Origin: Pedobacter segetis
GTDB lineage: Bacteria; Bacteroidota; Bacteroidia; Sphingobacteriales; Sphingobacteriaceae
NCBI RefSeq assembly: GCF_016623585.1
Contig: NZ_JAEHFY010000014.1
Location: forward strand, 1-64,000
Length of the DNA: 64,000 bases
Direction: 5' to 3'
The notes beneath the pieces were generated by a model. That model saw only the letters and a program-made list of their open reading frames with translations, made no database searches and was not told the origin of the DNA. A program made the translations under genes and the position numbers. This document shows positions 18,432 to 28,783 of the stretch, piece by piece. The first letter of the stretch is position 1, and each line of letters starts with the position of its first letter.

Positions 18432-20855
18432 ATGCTTAAAAAGCTACTATTAATTTTGTTTTTTATCCCTTTTGTTTCAAAGGCCCAAGATGTTTTTTTG
18501 GTAAAAGGACTGATAAAAAATGAACAAGAAGAGCCTTTGGAAGGTGTTAGGATAAAGGTTCAAGACAGTAAAACTTTTGCCATAAGCAAAGAAAACGGTA
18601 GCTATCAGTTTAACTTAAAATCTGGGGATTACATCTTCACATTTTCTTACTTGGGTTATAAAACAATGAATGTTCAAGTGAAGATCGTCAATAAAAACAT
18701 TGATCTATCTGTTACTTTAAATAAAGACCTTCAAAGTTTAAAACAAGTGGTAGTACAAGATCGCCAGGCCAGAAATACCGGGATGATCAATATCGATGCA
18801 AAATTGGCATCCAGCAATCCTAATGTTTCTCAAAGTTTCGAGTCTATTTTAAAGCAGCTCCCGGGCGTATCTACCAATAACGAGCTAAGCTCCCAATACT
18901 CGGTTAGGGGAGGTAATTTCGATGAAAATCTTATTTACATTAATGATGTTGAGATTTATAAACCTTACTTGGTAAGAAATGGGCAACAAGAGGGTTTAAG
19001 CTTGATCAACCCCGATATGGTTGGCAACGTAAAATTTTCTGCTGGTGGTTTTACGCCAAAGTACGGCGATAAGCTATCTTCTGTTTTAGATGTACAATAT
19101 AAAAACCAAGATTCTGTTAAATATACTGTTGGAGTAGGTACAAACGGCGTATCGGCAACTGGCTTTTTTAACTATAAAAAGCTTTCTGGTGCGGTAGGCT
19201 TTAGAAACAAACAGAATAAACTCATTCTTAATTCTCAGCCTGTTGTTGGTGCTTACAACCCTCAGTTTTATGATTTACAGGCTTTGTTAAATTATCAAAT
19301 TAACGATAAAACGAGCTTGAATTTCTTAGGGATCTACAATACCAGCAAATTTGGTTTAATACCAGAATCAAGAGAAACACAGTTTGGAACGTTTAATCAA
19401 TTATTAAGGTTGAGCGTAGATTATGAAGGCCAAGAGAAAGACGAGTTTAATAACCAAGTTGCGGCACTCACTTTAAACAGTAGGCTAGGAACAAAAAGCA
19501 ATTTAAAATGGATAAATTCTATGTTTTTGATAACAGAGAAAGAGAATTTCGACATTTTGGGCACCTATATTTTTGATGAAATTGAAAACGATTTTGGCAG
19601 TAGCAATTTTGGGCAGGTAAAAGCCAACAGAGGCATTGGTGCTTACCAGAATTATGGAAGAAACGAGCTAAGGGCAGATGTTTATGCAAGCGATTTAAAG
19701 TTTAACTTCCAAACAAGAAAAGGCTTTTGGGAAACAGGAGTCCGTTTTCAATATGATAAAGTTGCCGATGTTTTAAAAGAATTTGAACTGATAGACTCTG
19801 CGGGTTATGCCATCCCAAACAAATATGATAATTTCAGCTTATCAAAATCTGTTGATGCTGCCAATGGTGTAAATACGCTCAGATATAGCGCTTATGTACA
19901 AAACACCGGAGATATAAGCCCTAAAATCTCATATACAGGTGGCTTAAGGTTTAACTATAATAATTTTACCAAAGAGTTTATCCCAAGCCCAAGGATGGTG
20001 TTTGCTTACAGGCCAAATGAGAAAAAAGATTTGGTCTATCGTTTTGCAACCGGTTTATATGTGCAACCACCATTTTATAGGGAAGTGAGAAATTTTGACG
20101 GCAGCCTAAATAGAAATGCAAAATCTCAGAAATCTTTACATTTTGTGCTTTCTTCCGATTATAATTTCAAAGGTTTGGGAACCAATTTAAGGTTTAGTGC
20201 CGAGGCTTATTACAAAGACCTATATCAACTCACACCTTATGATATAGAGAATTTAAAGATACGTTATTATGCCGATCAAAACGCAAAAGGTTATGCCACC
20301 GGTCTAGATTTTAGCATCAGCGGCGAGTTTGTGAAAGATCTAGAATCTTCTTTTAGGCTATCATTAATGAAAACCGCAGAAAATATTGATGGGGATTCAT
20401 ACCTCCAAAAAAAACAAGATGGTAGTACGCAAACCATTTATCCTGGCTATATCAACCGCCCAACAGATCAAAGGGTAAATTTCTCGGCATTTTTTCAAGA
20501 TAAATTATTCAAAAGCCCAACTTATAAGGTACACATGAATTTGCTGTACGGTTCAAGGTTGCCAACCGGGCCGCCTGCATCTCCCCGTTATGCCCAAAGT
20601 TATAAAATACCAGCCTATAAACGCTTTGATATTGGTTTCTCAAAAGATATTCTAGATCCAGAGAGTACGCACAAACCCAAACTTTTAAATAAATATTTTA
20701 AATCGATAATTATCTATGCCGAGATTTTCAACGCTTTAAATATCGATAACACAGTCTCTTACCTTTGGGTTACCGATGTAAACAACTTACAGTTCGCAAT
20801 CCCGAATTATTTAACATCACGACAATTAAATATCCGATTGATCACTAAATTTTAA
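18432..20855 (+). CDS. TonB-dependent outer-membrane receptor with carboxypeptidase-like regulatory domain
   Basis: An 807-aa protein with a signal peptide (LLLILFFIPFVSKAQ), a CarboxypepD_reg-like domain (about residues 23-105; VKGLIKNEQEEPLEGVRIKV), a plug (about 115-230; ILKQLPGVSTNNELSSQYSVRGG) and a beta-barrel ending in an aromatic residue (RLITKF). It takes an unknown ligand across the outer membrane using TonB energy. There is no SusD partner next to it, so it is not a typical polysaccharide-utilisation pair. It follows rpe by 14 nt. Confidence 0.9.
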   Translation: MLKKLLLILFFIPFVSKAQDVFLVKGLIKNEQEEPLEGVRIKVQDSKTFAISKENGSYQFNLKSGDYIFTFSYLGYKTMNVQVKIVNKNIDLSVTLNKDLQSLKQVVVQDRQARNTGMINIDAKLASSNPNVSQSFESILKQLPGVSTNNELSSQYSVRGGNFDENLIYINDVEIYKPYLVRNGQQEGLSLINPDMVGNVKFSAGGFTPKYGDKLSSVLDVQYKNQDSVKYTVGVGTNGVSATGFFNYKKLSGAVGFRNKQNKLILNSQPVVGAYNPQFYDLQALLNYQINDKTSLNFLGIYNTSKFGLIPESRETQFGTFNQLLRLSVDYEGQEKDEFNNQVAALTLNSRLGTKSNLKWINSMFLITEKENFDILGTYIFDEIENDFGSSNFGQVKANRGIGAYQNYGRNELRADVYASDLKFNFQTRKGFWETGVRFQYDKVADVLKEFELIDSAGYAIPNKYDNFSLSKSVDAANGVNTLRYSAYVQNTGDISPKISYTGGLRFNYNNFTKEFIPSPRMVFAYRPNEKKDLVYRFATGLYVQPPFYREVRNFDGSLNRNAKSQKSLHFVLSSDYNFKGLGTNLRFSAEAYYKDLYQLTPYDIENLKIRYYADQNAKGYATGLDFSISGEFVKDLESSFRLSLMKTAENIDGDSYLQKKQDGSTQTIYPGYINRPTDQRVNFSAFFQDKLFKSPTYKVHMNLLYGSRLPTGPPASPRYAQSYKIPAYKRFDIGFSKDILDPESTHKPKLLNKYFKSIIIYAEIFNALNIDNTVSYLWVTDVNNLQFAIPNYLTSRQLNIRLITKF

Positions 20856-20986
20856 AATAAATTAGTTATCCGCAATGTTTATCATAAATTTGAACATAAT
20901 TTAAAATCGATATAAAAACTATAAAAAACACATGATAAATCAGGTTTTTTAACGATAAATATAAAACAACCCCAAACTATATAAAA

Positions 20987-22054
20987 ATGAAACATAATTT
21001 TGGCGCTGGCCCGTGTATCTTACCTCAAGAAGTATTTAAACAAGCCTCTCAAGGAGTTTTAAATTTTAATGATACAGGTCTGTCTATTTTAGAAATCTCA
21101 CACAGGGCACCAGAATTTGTTGCCGTAATGGAAGAAGCCATTGCTTTGGTAAAAGAATTATTGAAAGTGCCAACTGGTTATTCTGTGATTTTCTTACAGG
21201 GTGGTGCAAGTTTGCAATTTGCAATGGTTGCCTATAATTTATTGGCAGAAGGAAAAAAAGCAAGTTATATTGATAGCGGTGTTTGGGCTAAAAAAGCTAT
21301 TGCAGAAGCTAAATTATTTGGCCAAGCCGATGTAGTTGCATCTTCTAAAGATAAAAATTATAGCTATATCCCCAAAAACTATACAGTTGCTGCCGATAGC
21401 TCTTACCTTCATTTTACTTCTAACAATACCATTTTTGGTACAGAGTTTCATCAGTTTCCCGATAAAAAGAATCACTTGGTTTGCGATATGTCATCTGATA
21501 TTTTTAGTAAAGAAATTAATGTTGCAGATTTTGATTTGATTTATGCAGGAGCTCAAAAAAACATCGGGCCGGCGGGTGCTACCCTGGTTATCGTAAAAGA
21601 TGAGATTTTAGGCAAAACGGGTAGAACAATACCTTCTATGTTAGATTATGAAAAGCAGATAGCTGCCGAATCTATGTATAACACGCCTCCGGTTTTTTCT
21701 GTTTATGCAGCCATGTTAAATTTAAGGTGGTTAAAAGCAAAAGGAGGCGTTGCAGCAATAGAGAAAGAAAACATCACAAAAGCCGATGCTTTATACAAAG
21801 AAATTGATAGGAACCCATTATTTAAAGGAACTACGGCTACAGAAGATAGATCTAGGATGAGCGTATGTTTTGTAATGGAAAATCCAGACCTAGAGAAACC
21901 TTTCTTAAAATTTGCAGAAGAAAAAGGCTGCATCGGGATTAAAGGGCATAGGAGCGTAGGTGGTTTTAGGGCATCTTTGTACAATGCCTTACCAATTACG
22001 AGCGTTCATGTATTGGTAGAGGCAATGCAAGAGTTTGAAGAAAAAAACAAATAA
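20987..22054 (+). CDS. serC: Phosphoserine aminotransferase
   Basis: A 355-aa fold-type I PLP enzyme with the SerC start HNFGAGPCILP, ILEISHR, the loop VIFLQGGASLQF and the PLP lysine in YAGAQKNIGPAG (about residue 195), with a C-terminal GHRSVGGFRASLYNA that binds substrate. It converts 3-phosphohydroxypyruvate and glutamate to phosphoserine in serine synthesis. Length is standard. serA follows 19 nt downstream, so the two form an operon. No serB was seen in the window. Confidence 0.97.
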   Translation: MKHNFGAGPCILPQEVFKQASQGVLNFNDTGLSILEISHRAPEFVAVMEEAIALVKELLKVPTGYSVIFLQGGASLQFAMVAYNLLAEGKKASYIDSGVWAKKAIAEAKLFGQADVVASSKDKNYSYIPKNYTVAADSSYLHFTSNNTIFGTEFHQFPDKKNHLVCDMSSDIFSKEINVADFDLIYAGAQKNIGPAGATLVIVKDEILGKTGRTIPSMLDYEKQIAAESMYNTPPVFSVYAAMLNLRWLKAKGGVAAIEKENITKADALYKEIDRNPLFKGTTATEDRSRMSVCFVMENPDLEKPFLKFAEEKGCIGIKGHRSVGGFRASLYNALPITSVHVLVEAMQEFEEKNK

Positions 22055-22073
22055 CCAAACCAAATAATATATA

Positions 22074-23021
22074 ATGAGAATTTTAGCTAACGACGGAATA
22101 GACCCAATTGGAAAAAAACTTTTGGAGGATGCCGGAATTGAAGTGGATACCAATAACATTCCCCAAGATCAATTGGCTGCAAAGCTGAATGATTATGATG
22201 GAATTACCGTGAGAAGTGCAACCAAGGTAAGAAAAGACTTAATTGACGCTTGCCCCAATTTAAAGATTATTGGCCGAGGGGGAGTTGGGATGGATAATAT
22301 CGATGTGGAATATGCTAAAAGCAAAGGTATTGCCGTAGAAAACACACCAGCATCTTCTTCACAATCTGTTGCCGAATTGGTTTTTACACATTTGTTTAAC
22401 GGTGTAAGGTTTGTTTACGATTCTAACAGGAAAATGCCTTCATTGGGAGATTCTAAATTTAACCAACTAAAGAAAGATTACGCCAAAGGAATTGAGCTAA
22501 AAGGTAAAAAAATAGGTATAATTGGTTTTGGGCGTATTGGAAAAGAAACGGCCAAACTAGCCTTGGGCCTTGGTATGGATGTTTTAACATTTGATTTATA
22601 CGATATTCCTGCAACTTTAAAATTAGAGCTTTCTGGTGGTGTAACCGTTGATGTACCTGTCAAAAAAGTAACTATGGACCAACTGCTAAAACAATCAGAT
22701 TTCATCAGTTTACACATTCCGTTTACAGAAAAACCGGTTTTAGGGGCAGAGGAATTTGAAAAAGTTAAAACAGGCGTAGGCATTGTAAACTGCTCTAGAG
22801 GCGGTACAATTGATGAAGATGCTTTAATTGCAGCTTTAGATAGCGGTAAAGTTTCTTTTGCGGGTTTAGATGTTTTTGATAACGAACCAACTCCCAGAAA
22901 AGACCTGTTAAATCATCCAAAAGTTTCTTTAACGCCACATATTGGTGCCGCAACAAACGAAGCTCAAGAAAGAATTGGCGTAGAATTGGCAAACCTGATC
23001 ATCGGACATTTAAAGAACTAA
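22074..23021 (+). CDS. serA: D-3-phosphoglycerate dehydrogenase, short form
   Basis: A 315-aa D-2-hydroxyacid dehydrogenase with the NAD-binding [16 protein letters not shown] (about residues 143-158), catalytic Arg in [13 protein letters not shown], Glu in FDNEPTPR and His in [13 protein letters not shown] (about 288). It lacks the C-terminal ACT regulatory domain of long SerA proteins, so serine feedback through ACT is not expected. Clustering with serC supports the assignment over other hydroxyacid dehydrogenases: together they make phosphoserine from 3-phosphoglycerate. Confidence 0.93.
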   Translation: MRILANDGIDPIGKKLLEDAGIEVDTNNIPQDQLAAKLNDYDGITVRSATKVRKDLIDACPNLKIIGRGGVGMDNIDVEYAKSKGIAVENTPASSSQSVAELVFTHLFNGVRFVYDSNRKMPSLGDSKFNQLKKDYAKGIELKGKKIGIIGFGRIGKETAKLALGLGMDVLTFDLYDIPATLKLELSGGVTVDVPVKKVTMDQLLKQSDFISLHIPFTEKPVLGAEEFEKVKTGVGIVNCSRGGTIDEDALIAALDSGKVSFAGLDVFDNEPTPRKDLLNHPKVSLTPHIGAATNEAQERIGVELANLIIGHLKN

Positions 23022-23171
23022 TCTTTTTCTCATCTAATTTAATATCCAACCAGATTTATCAAGTTTTAAACTTGATGGATCTGGTTTTTGGTTTTAGGGC
23101 TCTTTTTCTTAAATAGATTCCTTCCAAAATAAAATTTAACTATTTTCACGGCACAATTTAATTTATCGATA

Positions 23172-23915
23172 ATGAAATTATTGGAAGGAAAAACTGCCCT
23201 GATCACAGGCGCATCTAAGGGAATTGGTCGTAAAATAGCAGAAAAATTTGCCCAACATGGTGCCAATGTGGCTTTTACCTATCTATCATCTGTAGAAAAA
23301 GGCGAAGCTTTAGAAAAAGAATTAACCAATTTCGGGACAAAAGTTAAAGGTTACCGATCTGATGCCTCTAAATTTGCTGAAGCCGAACAATTGATCGCAG
23401 ATATAGTATCTGATTTTGGAACTTTGGATATTGTAGTGAACAATGCGGGGATTACAAAAGATGGTTTGCTAATGCGCATGAGCGAAGAGAATTTTGATGA
23501 TGTGATCGAGGTTAACTTAAAATCGGTTTTCAATACAACCAAAGCAGCATCTAAGGTTATGATGAAAAATCGTAAAGGTGTATTCATTAACATGAGTTCT
23601 GTTGTTGGGGTGCAAGGAAACGCTGGTCAGGCTAATTATGCGGCTTCTAAAGCTGGTATCATCGGTTTTACAAAATCTGTTGCTAAAGAGTTAGGCTCCA
23701 GAAATATCCGTAGCAATGTTGTTGCCCCAGGTTTTATCCGTACAGAAATGACAGAGGTATTGGACCCAAAAGTTGTGGAAGGTTGGGAAAAAGATATTCC
23801 TTTAAAGAGGGCCGGGGAAACAGAAGATATAGCCAATGTTTGTGTGTTTTTGGCCTCTGATATGAGCGCTTATATTACCGGGCAAGTTTTGAGCGTGTGT
23901 GGCGGAATGTTGTAG
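23172..23915 (+). CDS. fabG: 3-oxoacyl-[acyl-carrier-protein] reductase
   Basis: A 247-aa short-chain dehydrogenase with cofactor motif TGASKGIG, NNAGIT, catalytic Ser in NMSSVVG, YAASK (Tyr/Lys) and a C-terminal ITGQVLSVCGGM typical of FabG. It reduces 3-oxoacyl-ACP with NADPH in fatty-acid elongation. It is transcribed alone, without other fab genes nearby, so a related SDR role is possible, but the overall match to FabG is strong. Confidence 0.9.
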   Translation: MKLLEGKTALITGASKGIGRKIAEKFAQHGANVAFTYLSSVEKGEALEKELTNFGTKVKGYRSDASKFAEAEQLIADIVSDFGTLDIVVNNAGITKDGLLMRMSEENFDDVIEVNLKSVFNTTKAASKVMMKNRKGVFINMSSVVGVQGNAGQANYAASKAGIIGFTKSVAKELGSRNIRSNVVAPGFIRTEMTEVLDPKVVEGWEKDIPLKRAGETEDIANVCVFLASDMSAYITGQVLSVCGGML

Positions 23916-23931
23916 TTTATTTGCTCATTAG

Positions 23932-24016
23932 TCAATGGTTAATTAGGTTTTTAAGTTTTAGTCCATTAGGTTGGGGTAAGTTTTTAGTTAATTAATCAAT
24001 GCTTAATTAGGTTTTT
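23932..24016. repeat. 21-nt imperfect direct repeat after fabG
   Basis: TCAATGGTTAATTAGGTTTTT (23932-23952) recurs at 23996-24016 with one mismatch, period 64. It lies in a low-complexity intergenic stretch rich in 'attaatc/attagt' words, similar in texture to the repeat before hppD. Confidence 0.6.
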
Positions 24017-24128
24017 GGATTAAAAGCTTGATAATTATTTAAACTTATTAAGTTACAAATGATAACCAGCAAAGCAACTGATTACAGAATACAAATAACC
24101 ACAATAAAAGTCAACCGATTACTAAAAA

Positions 24129-26207
24129 ATGCTCATTTCACTGCTCTTTAACGATCTAAGTGCCTGGCTCATTATCCCTTGTTTATTTTTGGGCGGTGGC
24201 TTTGCTTGGTTGTTGTATCAAAAAAGCAATCTGGATGATAAAAATCTTAAAACAATTCTTTTTGCCACAAGGTTTTTAACTATCAGCGTTCTTTCTTTTT
24301 TGCTGCTTGCACCATTACTAAAATCGGTTAAGCAAAGGTTAGAGAAACCCTTGATCATTATTGCCCAAGATGCCTCCGCATCTATAAGCATTGCTGCTAA
24401 CCCCAATTTCGATAGCTTAAAATACCATCAAGATTTTAAACAACTAGCCAAACAATTATCAAAAGATTATGATGTAAAGGTGTTAAACTTTGGAGACGGC
24501 GTTAATGCAGGCTTCCAATTCAATCAAGATCAAAAACAAACCGATTTTTCACAATTGTTCTCTTACATCAAAAATCAATATATTAACCAGAATATTGGGG
24601 CGTTGATCTTTGCATCTGATGGGATTTATAACCGAGGCGCAAGCCCCGTTTCAGAAAATAATAAACAGCTTTTCCCTATTTATACGGTTGCCCTGGGCGA
24701 TACTATCCCTAAAAAAGACCTAGTAGTTTCTCCTATCAACTACAATAACCTAGTATATCTAGGCAATGATCACGAGATAGAAATACCTGTTTCTGCTTTT
24801 ATGGCCAAAGGCTTAAATTCTGTGTTAAAAATTACCACTAATGATGGCCAATCAAAAAATATTGCTTTAAATATCGATAAAGAGAATTGGAACAAAACAT
24901 TCAAGATCAATTTAGAGACAAAGAAAAAGGGCATACAAAAAATTGTGGTGCAAGCAGCGGCAATTAAAAACGAACTAACTACCCAAAATAATACCCAAAC
25001 TATTTTTGTAGAGGTTTTAGATGGGAAAGAGAAAATCCTGATTTTAGCAAACGCCCCGCATCCCGATATTGCTGCCATTAAACAAGCCATAGAAAACAAT
25101 AAAAATTATGAGGTAAAAGTGGCTTTCGCCGATGATTTGCCAAAGAACATCAAAGATTACGGATTGATTATTTTTCATGATCTTCCGTCTGTCGATCATC
25201 CGATAAATCAAGTTTTTGAGCAAGCAAATCAAAAATCAAAATGGTTTATTATTGGTAACCAATGCAATACATCGGCTTTAAGCCAAAAACAAAACTTGTT
25301 GAATATTAGTGGCCAAAGCGTATCACAAGAATATTTATCGGTTCTAAATCAAGATTTTACCGCTTTTAGTTTGAACGATTCTACAAAAACGGCTTTAAAC
25401 AATTTAGCACCCTTAAACGCCCCTTTTGGTAATTATAGTTTAAAATTGCCCGGTTCAATTCTATTTTATCAGCAGGTTGGAAATGTAAAAACCAATGCGC
25501 CATTATTGGCTTTTGCAAACGATGCTGGCGTTAAAACGGCTATTTTAACAGGGGAGGGCATTTGGCGTTGGCGGTTAGAGGATTTTGAGAAAAACGAAAA
25601 TCATGATGCTTTTGATGAACTGATCTCAAAATCTGTTCAGTATTTAAGTGCAAAAGATGATCAAAGAAAGTTTAGGGTTTACCCATCAAAAAATAGATTT
25701 GCTGATAATGAGCAAGTTATTTTAAATGCAGAGCTTTATGATGATGCTTATAATTTGAATAACCAACCAGATGTAAATATTGATATTAAGGGCAAATCTG
25801 GGAAAAAATATAGTTTTTTGTTTTCTCGTATGGGTAAATCTTACCAATTGAACGCTGGTTTTTTACCCGCAGATGAATATACCTTTGAAGCGAAAACAAA
25901 ATTGGGCAAAAACAATTTTACAGCAACCGGATCTTTTTTAATTGAACAACTGAATATAGAGCTGATGCAGACCACCGCAAACCATCAATTATTATATAAT
26001 ATGGCCAAAACTAGCGGAGGGGAAATGGTACAAGCCCGAAATCTGAAGAAATTGGCAGAACTTATCCCTAAAAACGAAAAAGTTAAAACCATCAGTTATG
26101 AAGAAAAAAGTTATGATTCTTTAATCAACCTAAAATGGGTATTTGCTACCATCATTCTTTTATTAAGTATAGAATGGTTTTTAAGAAAAAGAAATGGCGC
26201 TATCTGA
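24129..26207 (+). CDS. Membrane protein with VWA-like domain
   Basis: A 692-aa protein with two N-terminal membrane helices (about residues 10-30 and 42-62), an extracytoplasmic region starting with a MIDAS-like DASAS (in PLIIIAQDASASISI, about 80) and ASDGIYNRG, a long beta-rich region, and a C-terminal helix (WVFATIILLLSIEWFL) with a basic tail. This is the layout of Bacteroidota VWA membrane proteins related to BatA/aerotolerance-type proteins. The precise function is unknown. The end overlaps the next gene by 14 nt, so they are likely co-expressed. Confidence 0.7.
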   Translation: MLISLLFNDLSAWLIIPCLFLGGGFAWLLYQKSNLDDKNLKTILFATRFLTISVLSFLLLAPLLKSVKQRLEKPLIIIAQDASASISIAANPNFDSLKYHQDFKQLAKQLSKDYDVKVLNFGDGVNAGFQFNQDQKQTDFSQLFSYIKNQYINQNIGALIFASDGIYNRGASPVSENNKQLFPIYTVALGDTIPKKDLVVSPINYNNLVYLGNDHEIEIPVSAFMAKGLNSVLKITTNDGQSKNIALNIDKENWNKTFKINLETKKKGIQKIVVQAAAIKNELTTQNNTQTIFVEVLDGKEKILILANAPHPDIAAIKQAIENNKNYEVKVAFADDLPKNIKDYGLIIFHDLPSVDHPINQVFEQANQKSKWFIIGNQCNTSALSQKQNLLNISGQSVSQEYLSVLNQDFTAFSLNDSTKTALNNLAPLNAPFGNYSLKLPGSILFYQQVGNVKTNAPLLAFANDAGVKTAILTGEGIWRWRLEDFEKNENHDAFDELISKSVQYLSAKDDQRKFRVYPSKNRFADNEQVILNAELYDDAYNLNNQPDVNIDIKGKSGKKYSFLFSRMGKSYQLNAGFLPADEYTFEAKTKLGKNNFTATGSFLIEQLNIELMQTTANHQLLYNMAKTSGGEMVQARNLKKLAELIPKNEKVKTISYEEKSYDSLINLKWVFATIILLLSIEWFLRKRNGAI

Positions 26208-26811
26208 TCTAAACATTGGGGAGGTAATTACCGTTTTAGGAACATTTTCTTTTGCGGTATCTGGGGCTTTTGCGGCAATGCAAAAAAGATTAGACGCTTT
26301 TGGGGTGTTGATCATCGCATTTGCAACTTCTGTTGGTGGTGGTACTTTACGTGATATTTTGATTGGCGATTCTCCGGTTTTTTGGTTAAAAAACGCCAAT
26401 TATTCTTTATTGATCTTAGCTACTGGCTTGGTAGCCATGATCTTTTGGAAGAAAATAAAATCGTTAAAAATCACACTTTTTTTATTCGATTCTTTAGGCC
26501 TTGGTTTTTTTACTGTGGTGGGCCTTCAAAAAGGTATCGCTTTTGGTTTAAGTCCGGGTATTTGTGTAGCCTTAGGAACAGTAACCGGCTGCTTCGGTGG
26601 TATTACCAGGGATATTTTATTAAATAACATTCCGCTTATCTTTAGAAAAGAAATTTATGCAACTGCCTGTATTATAGGGGGTTTGGTTTACCTATTGTTA
26701 AGATATTTTGGCTTAGACGAGGCAATAGTAAAGTTTACCGCAGTAAGCGTGGTATTTTTGATCAGGATAATAGCCGTTAGGTTTAAACTTACTTTACCAC
26801 GTATTTATTGA
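26194..26811 (+). CDS. TRIC-type (UPF0126) membrane channel
   Basis: A 205-aa protein with seven predicted membrane helices made of two homologous halves. Each has the family motif: GAFAAMQKRLDAFGVLIIAF then GGGTLRDILIG in the first, and GLGFFTVVGLQKGIAFGL then FGGITRDILLN in the second. The family (YicG/YadS-like) is related to trimeric intracellular cation channels and probably conducts K+ or other small cations in the inner membrane. It begins within the 3' end of the VWA-like gene. Confidence 0.9.
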   Translation: MALSDLNIGEVITVLGTFSFAVSGAFAAMQKRLDAFGVLIIAFATSVGGGTLRDILIGDSPVFWLKNANYSLLILATGLVAMIFWKKIKSLKITLFLFDSLGLGFFTVVGLQKGIAFGLSPGICVALGTVTGCFGGITRDILLNNIPLIFRKEIYATACIIGGLVYLLLRYFGLDEAIVKFTAVSVVFLIRIIAVRFKLTLPRIY

Positions 26812-26887
26812 TTTATTTTCTCCTGCTAATAATCAGTAAATTGTCTGAATAAGAATGATTTTAGGATGGACAGGATTAAACCTCAAC

Positions 26888-26941
26888 CAATTTTACCATT
26901 CAGCTTTGTGAACTCTGTGTCCTTTGCGGTTAAAGAATTTC
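26888..26941. repeat. Dispersed 'ctttgcggttaaag' repeat
   Basis: The segment around 26897-26940 (ccattcagctttgtgaactc, then tgtgtcctttgcggttaaag) has a degenerate relative at 29891-29935 (ccattcaactctgcgttctt...acggttgaaa). Both are intergenic. They resemble short dispersed repeats common in Bacteroidota intergenic DNA. No gene lies in 26812-27108. Confidence 0.45.
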
Positions 26942-27108
26942 TCCAGCAGATTTCGCAGAAAACCGCAGATAAAAAATTAGCTTTATTCTTTAATGATATA
27001 AAAAACCATTAAGGAATGAAGAAACATTAAGCTTTTGATGCGTTATTTTTACTCACCGGATAAACGGAATTGCAATACACTCTGCGGTAAAATAGAAAAG
27101 ATCAAAAT

Positions 27109-27675
27109 TTACCTAGAAACCCAAGTGCCAATTCCTACTCCAAAAGAAGTAATCATAGGCTTTCCGTTTGTTAAAATAAAGCCATCAATCTGTTGATAGT
27201 TATAAATGGCCTGCAAAAAATATTTAGATTTCCTTTTTGTGGTTAAAATTGTGCCAACGCAGGCTTCGTAGTTTAAACCCTTATCATATCCATCAAAAAT
27301 TCTTACGGCATATCCCGCAGCGCCCTTTATAAAAAAGTTTAGATCATCATCTTGTATGGGTTTTAGTAATTGGTGCAAGTTTCCATTAAAACTTAAAGTG
27401 TTAAAATTAGCCCCATTGCTGCTGTTTGGGTTTCTAAATGAAGCATTTTCTATTCCGATACCAAATCCGGTTTTGGGGTTGGCCAAGCCAAAAACCGTTT
27501 TAAGGTGTAAAGAGTTCAATTTTTCGTCTAAAGCACCACTGTTTATCCCAAAGGTGTAGCTTAAAGAACTCCAATTAAAAAATTTGAGGCCGCTTTTAGG
27601 GCTTTTGTTTTCTTGAGCGTAAATAGTAGAAATAAAAATGATAAAGAAAAAAACAGAAGAGAATAATTTTTTCAT
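27109..27675 (-). CDS. Exported hypothetical protein, probable small beta-barrel
   Basis: A 188-aa protein with a signal peptide (MKKLFSSVFFFIIFISTIYAQ). The mature part is rich in alternating hydrophobic and glycine residues (TFGINSGALDEKL, FGIGIENASFRN, FFIKGAAGYAVRIFDGY) and ends in strand-like segments. This suggests an outer-membrane or periplasmic beta-structure. I do not recognise the family. It is monocistronic and divergent from the polyprenyl synthase gene. Confidence 0.7.
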   Translation of the reverse strand: MKKLFSSVFFFIIFISTIYAQENKSPKSGLKFFNWSSLSYTFGINSGALDEKLNSLHLKTVFGLANPKTGFGIGIENASFRNPNSSNGANFNTLSFNGNLHQLLKPIQDDDLNFFIKGAAGYAVRIFDGYDKGLNYEACVGTILTTKRKSKYFLQAIYNYQQIDGFILTNGKPMITSFGVGIGTWVSR

Positions 27676-27744
27676 GATTTATTGATAAGCTAGGGGTAAA
27701 GATATGTAAATACAATACAAAAGCATATAAAGGTTTAACATTGC

Positions 27745-27777
27745 TTTGCCTTAATCGGGTTTTTTACATTATGTTTG
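27745..27777 (+). promoter_or_regulatory. Promoter of the polyprenyl synthase gene
   Basis: TTTG at 27745-27748 and TATGTTTG at 27770-27777 are 21 nt apart, the spacing of Bacteroidota -33/-7 promoters. The start codon at 27812 leaves a leader of about 30 nt. Confidence 0.6.
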
Positions 27778-27811
27778 CAAACCATAAGCAATACCGCTTG
27801 TTTGTTTGTAA

Positions 27812-28783
27812 ATGCTGAAATTAGGTCAGATTAAAAAACCCATAGAAAAAGAAATTGATGCCTTTGAAGAAAAGTTTAAAGCATCAATGCAAAGTTCTGT
27901 ACCGCTTTTAGACCGCATAACGCACTATATCGTAAAACGCAAGGGAAAGCAAATGCGCCCTATGTTTGTTTTCTTTTCTGCCAATATTTGCGGTGGTATT
28001 ACAGAATCTACCTATCGGGCCGCCTCTTTAGTAGAGCTTTTGCATACCGCCACTTTAGTACATGATGATGTGGTAGATAATTCTTTTGAACGACGTGGTT
28101 TTTTTTCTATCAACGCTTTATGGAAAAACAAGATCGCCGTTTTAGTGGGCGATTATTTGTTAGCTAAAGGATTACAGCTTTCGGTAGATAACAATGAGTT
28201 TAAGCAGCTCAAAATAGTATCAGACGCAGTACAGCAGATGAGCGAAGGCGAGCTGTTGCAAATAGAAAAAGTGCGCAGGATGGATATTAGCGAGGAAGTT
28301 TACTATGAAGTTATTCGTCAGAAAACAGCTTCTTTAATTGCCTCTTGCTGTGCCGCAGGTGCCGCTTCTGCTGGTGCCGATGAAGAAATCATTAAATTGA
28401 TGCACTCTTTTGGAGAAAATGTTGGCATCGCTTTTCAAATAAAAGACGATTTATTCGATTTTGGCTTGGATGATGTAGGTAAACCAAAAGGAATTGATAT
28501 TAAAGAGAAAAAAGTAACGCTTCCGCTGATTTATGCTTTAAACAAAACAGATAAATCTGAAAAGAAAAGGATGATAAACTTAGTGAAGCACCATGAAGAC
28601 GATGCGGCTAAAATCAACCAGATCATAGATTTTGTACAAAAAAGCGGCGGTTTGGCTTATGCCGAAGAACAGATGGTTAAATACCAAGAGAAAGCTTTTC
28701 AAATCATATCAAAATTCCCTTCATCAGAATCTAAAACTGGTTTAGAGCAATTGGTTCGCTTTACAACAGAAAGAAAAAAATAA
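27812..28783 (+). CDS. ispB: Long-chain polyprenyl diphosphate synthase
   Basis: A 323-aa trans-prenyltransferase with the first aspartate motif LVHDDVVDNS (about residue 83) and the second QIKDDLFDFG (about 211), GKQMRPMFV at the substrate end, and GDYLLAKG. It condenses isopentenyl diphosphate units into the side chain of the respiratory quinone. Chain length cannot be read with certainty. The following terC gene starts at the very next base. The UbiA-family enzyme at 5014 would use the product. Confidence 0.9.
   Translation: MLKLGQIKKPIEKEIDAFEEKFKASMQSSVPLLDRITHYIVKRKGKQMRPMFVFFSANICGGITESTYRAASLVELLHTATLVHDDVVDNSFERRGFFSINALWKNKIAVLVGDYLLAKGLQLSVDNNEFKQLKIVSDAVQQMSEGELLQIEKVRRMDISEEVYYEVIRQKTASLIASCCAAGAASAGADEEIIKLMHSFGENVGIAFQIKDDLFDFGLDDVGKPKGIDIKEKKVTLPLIYALNKTDKSEKKRMINLVKHHEDDAAKINQIIDFVQKSGGLAYAEEQMVKYQEKAFQIISKFPSSESKTGLEQLVRFTTERKK

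Noticed and set aside
20856-20986. Riboswitch upstream of serC
   Set aside because: No conserved aptamer core or stable stem pattern was recognisable. The leader is AT-rich and unstructured by eye.
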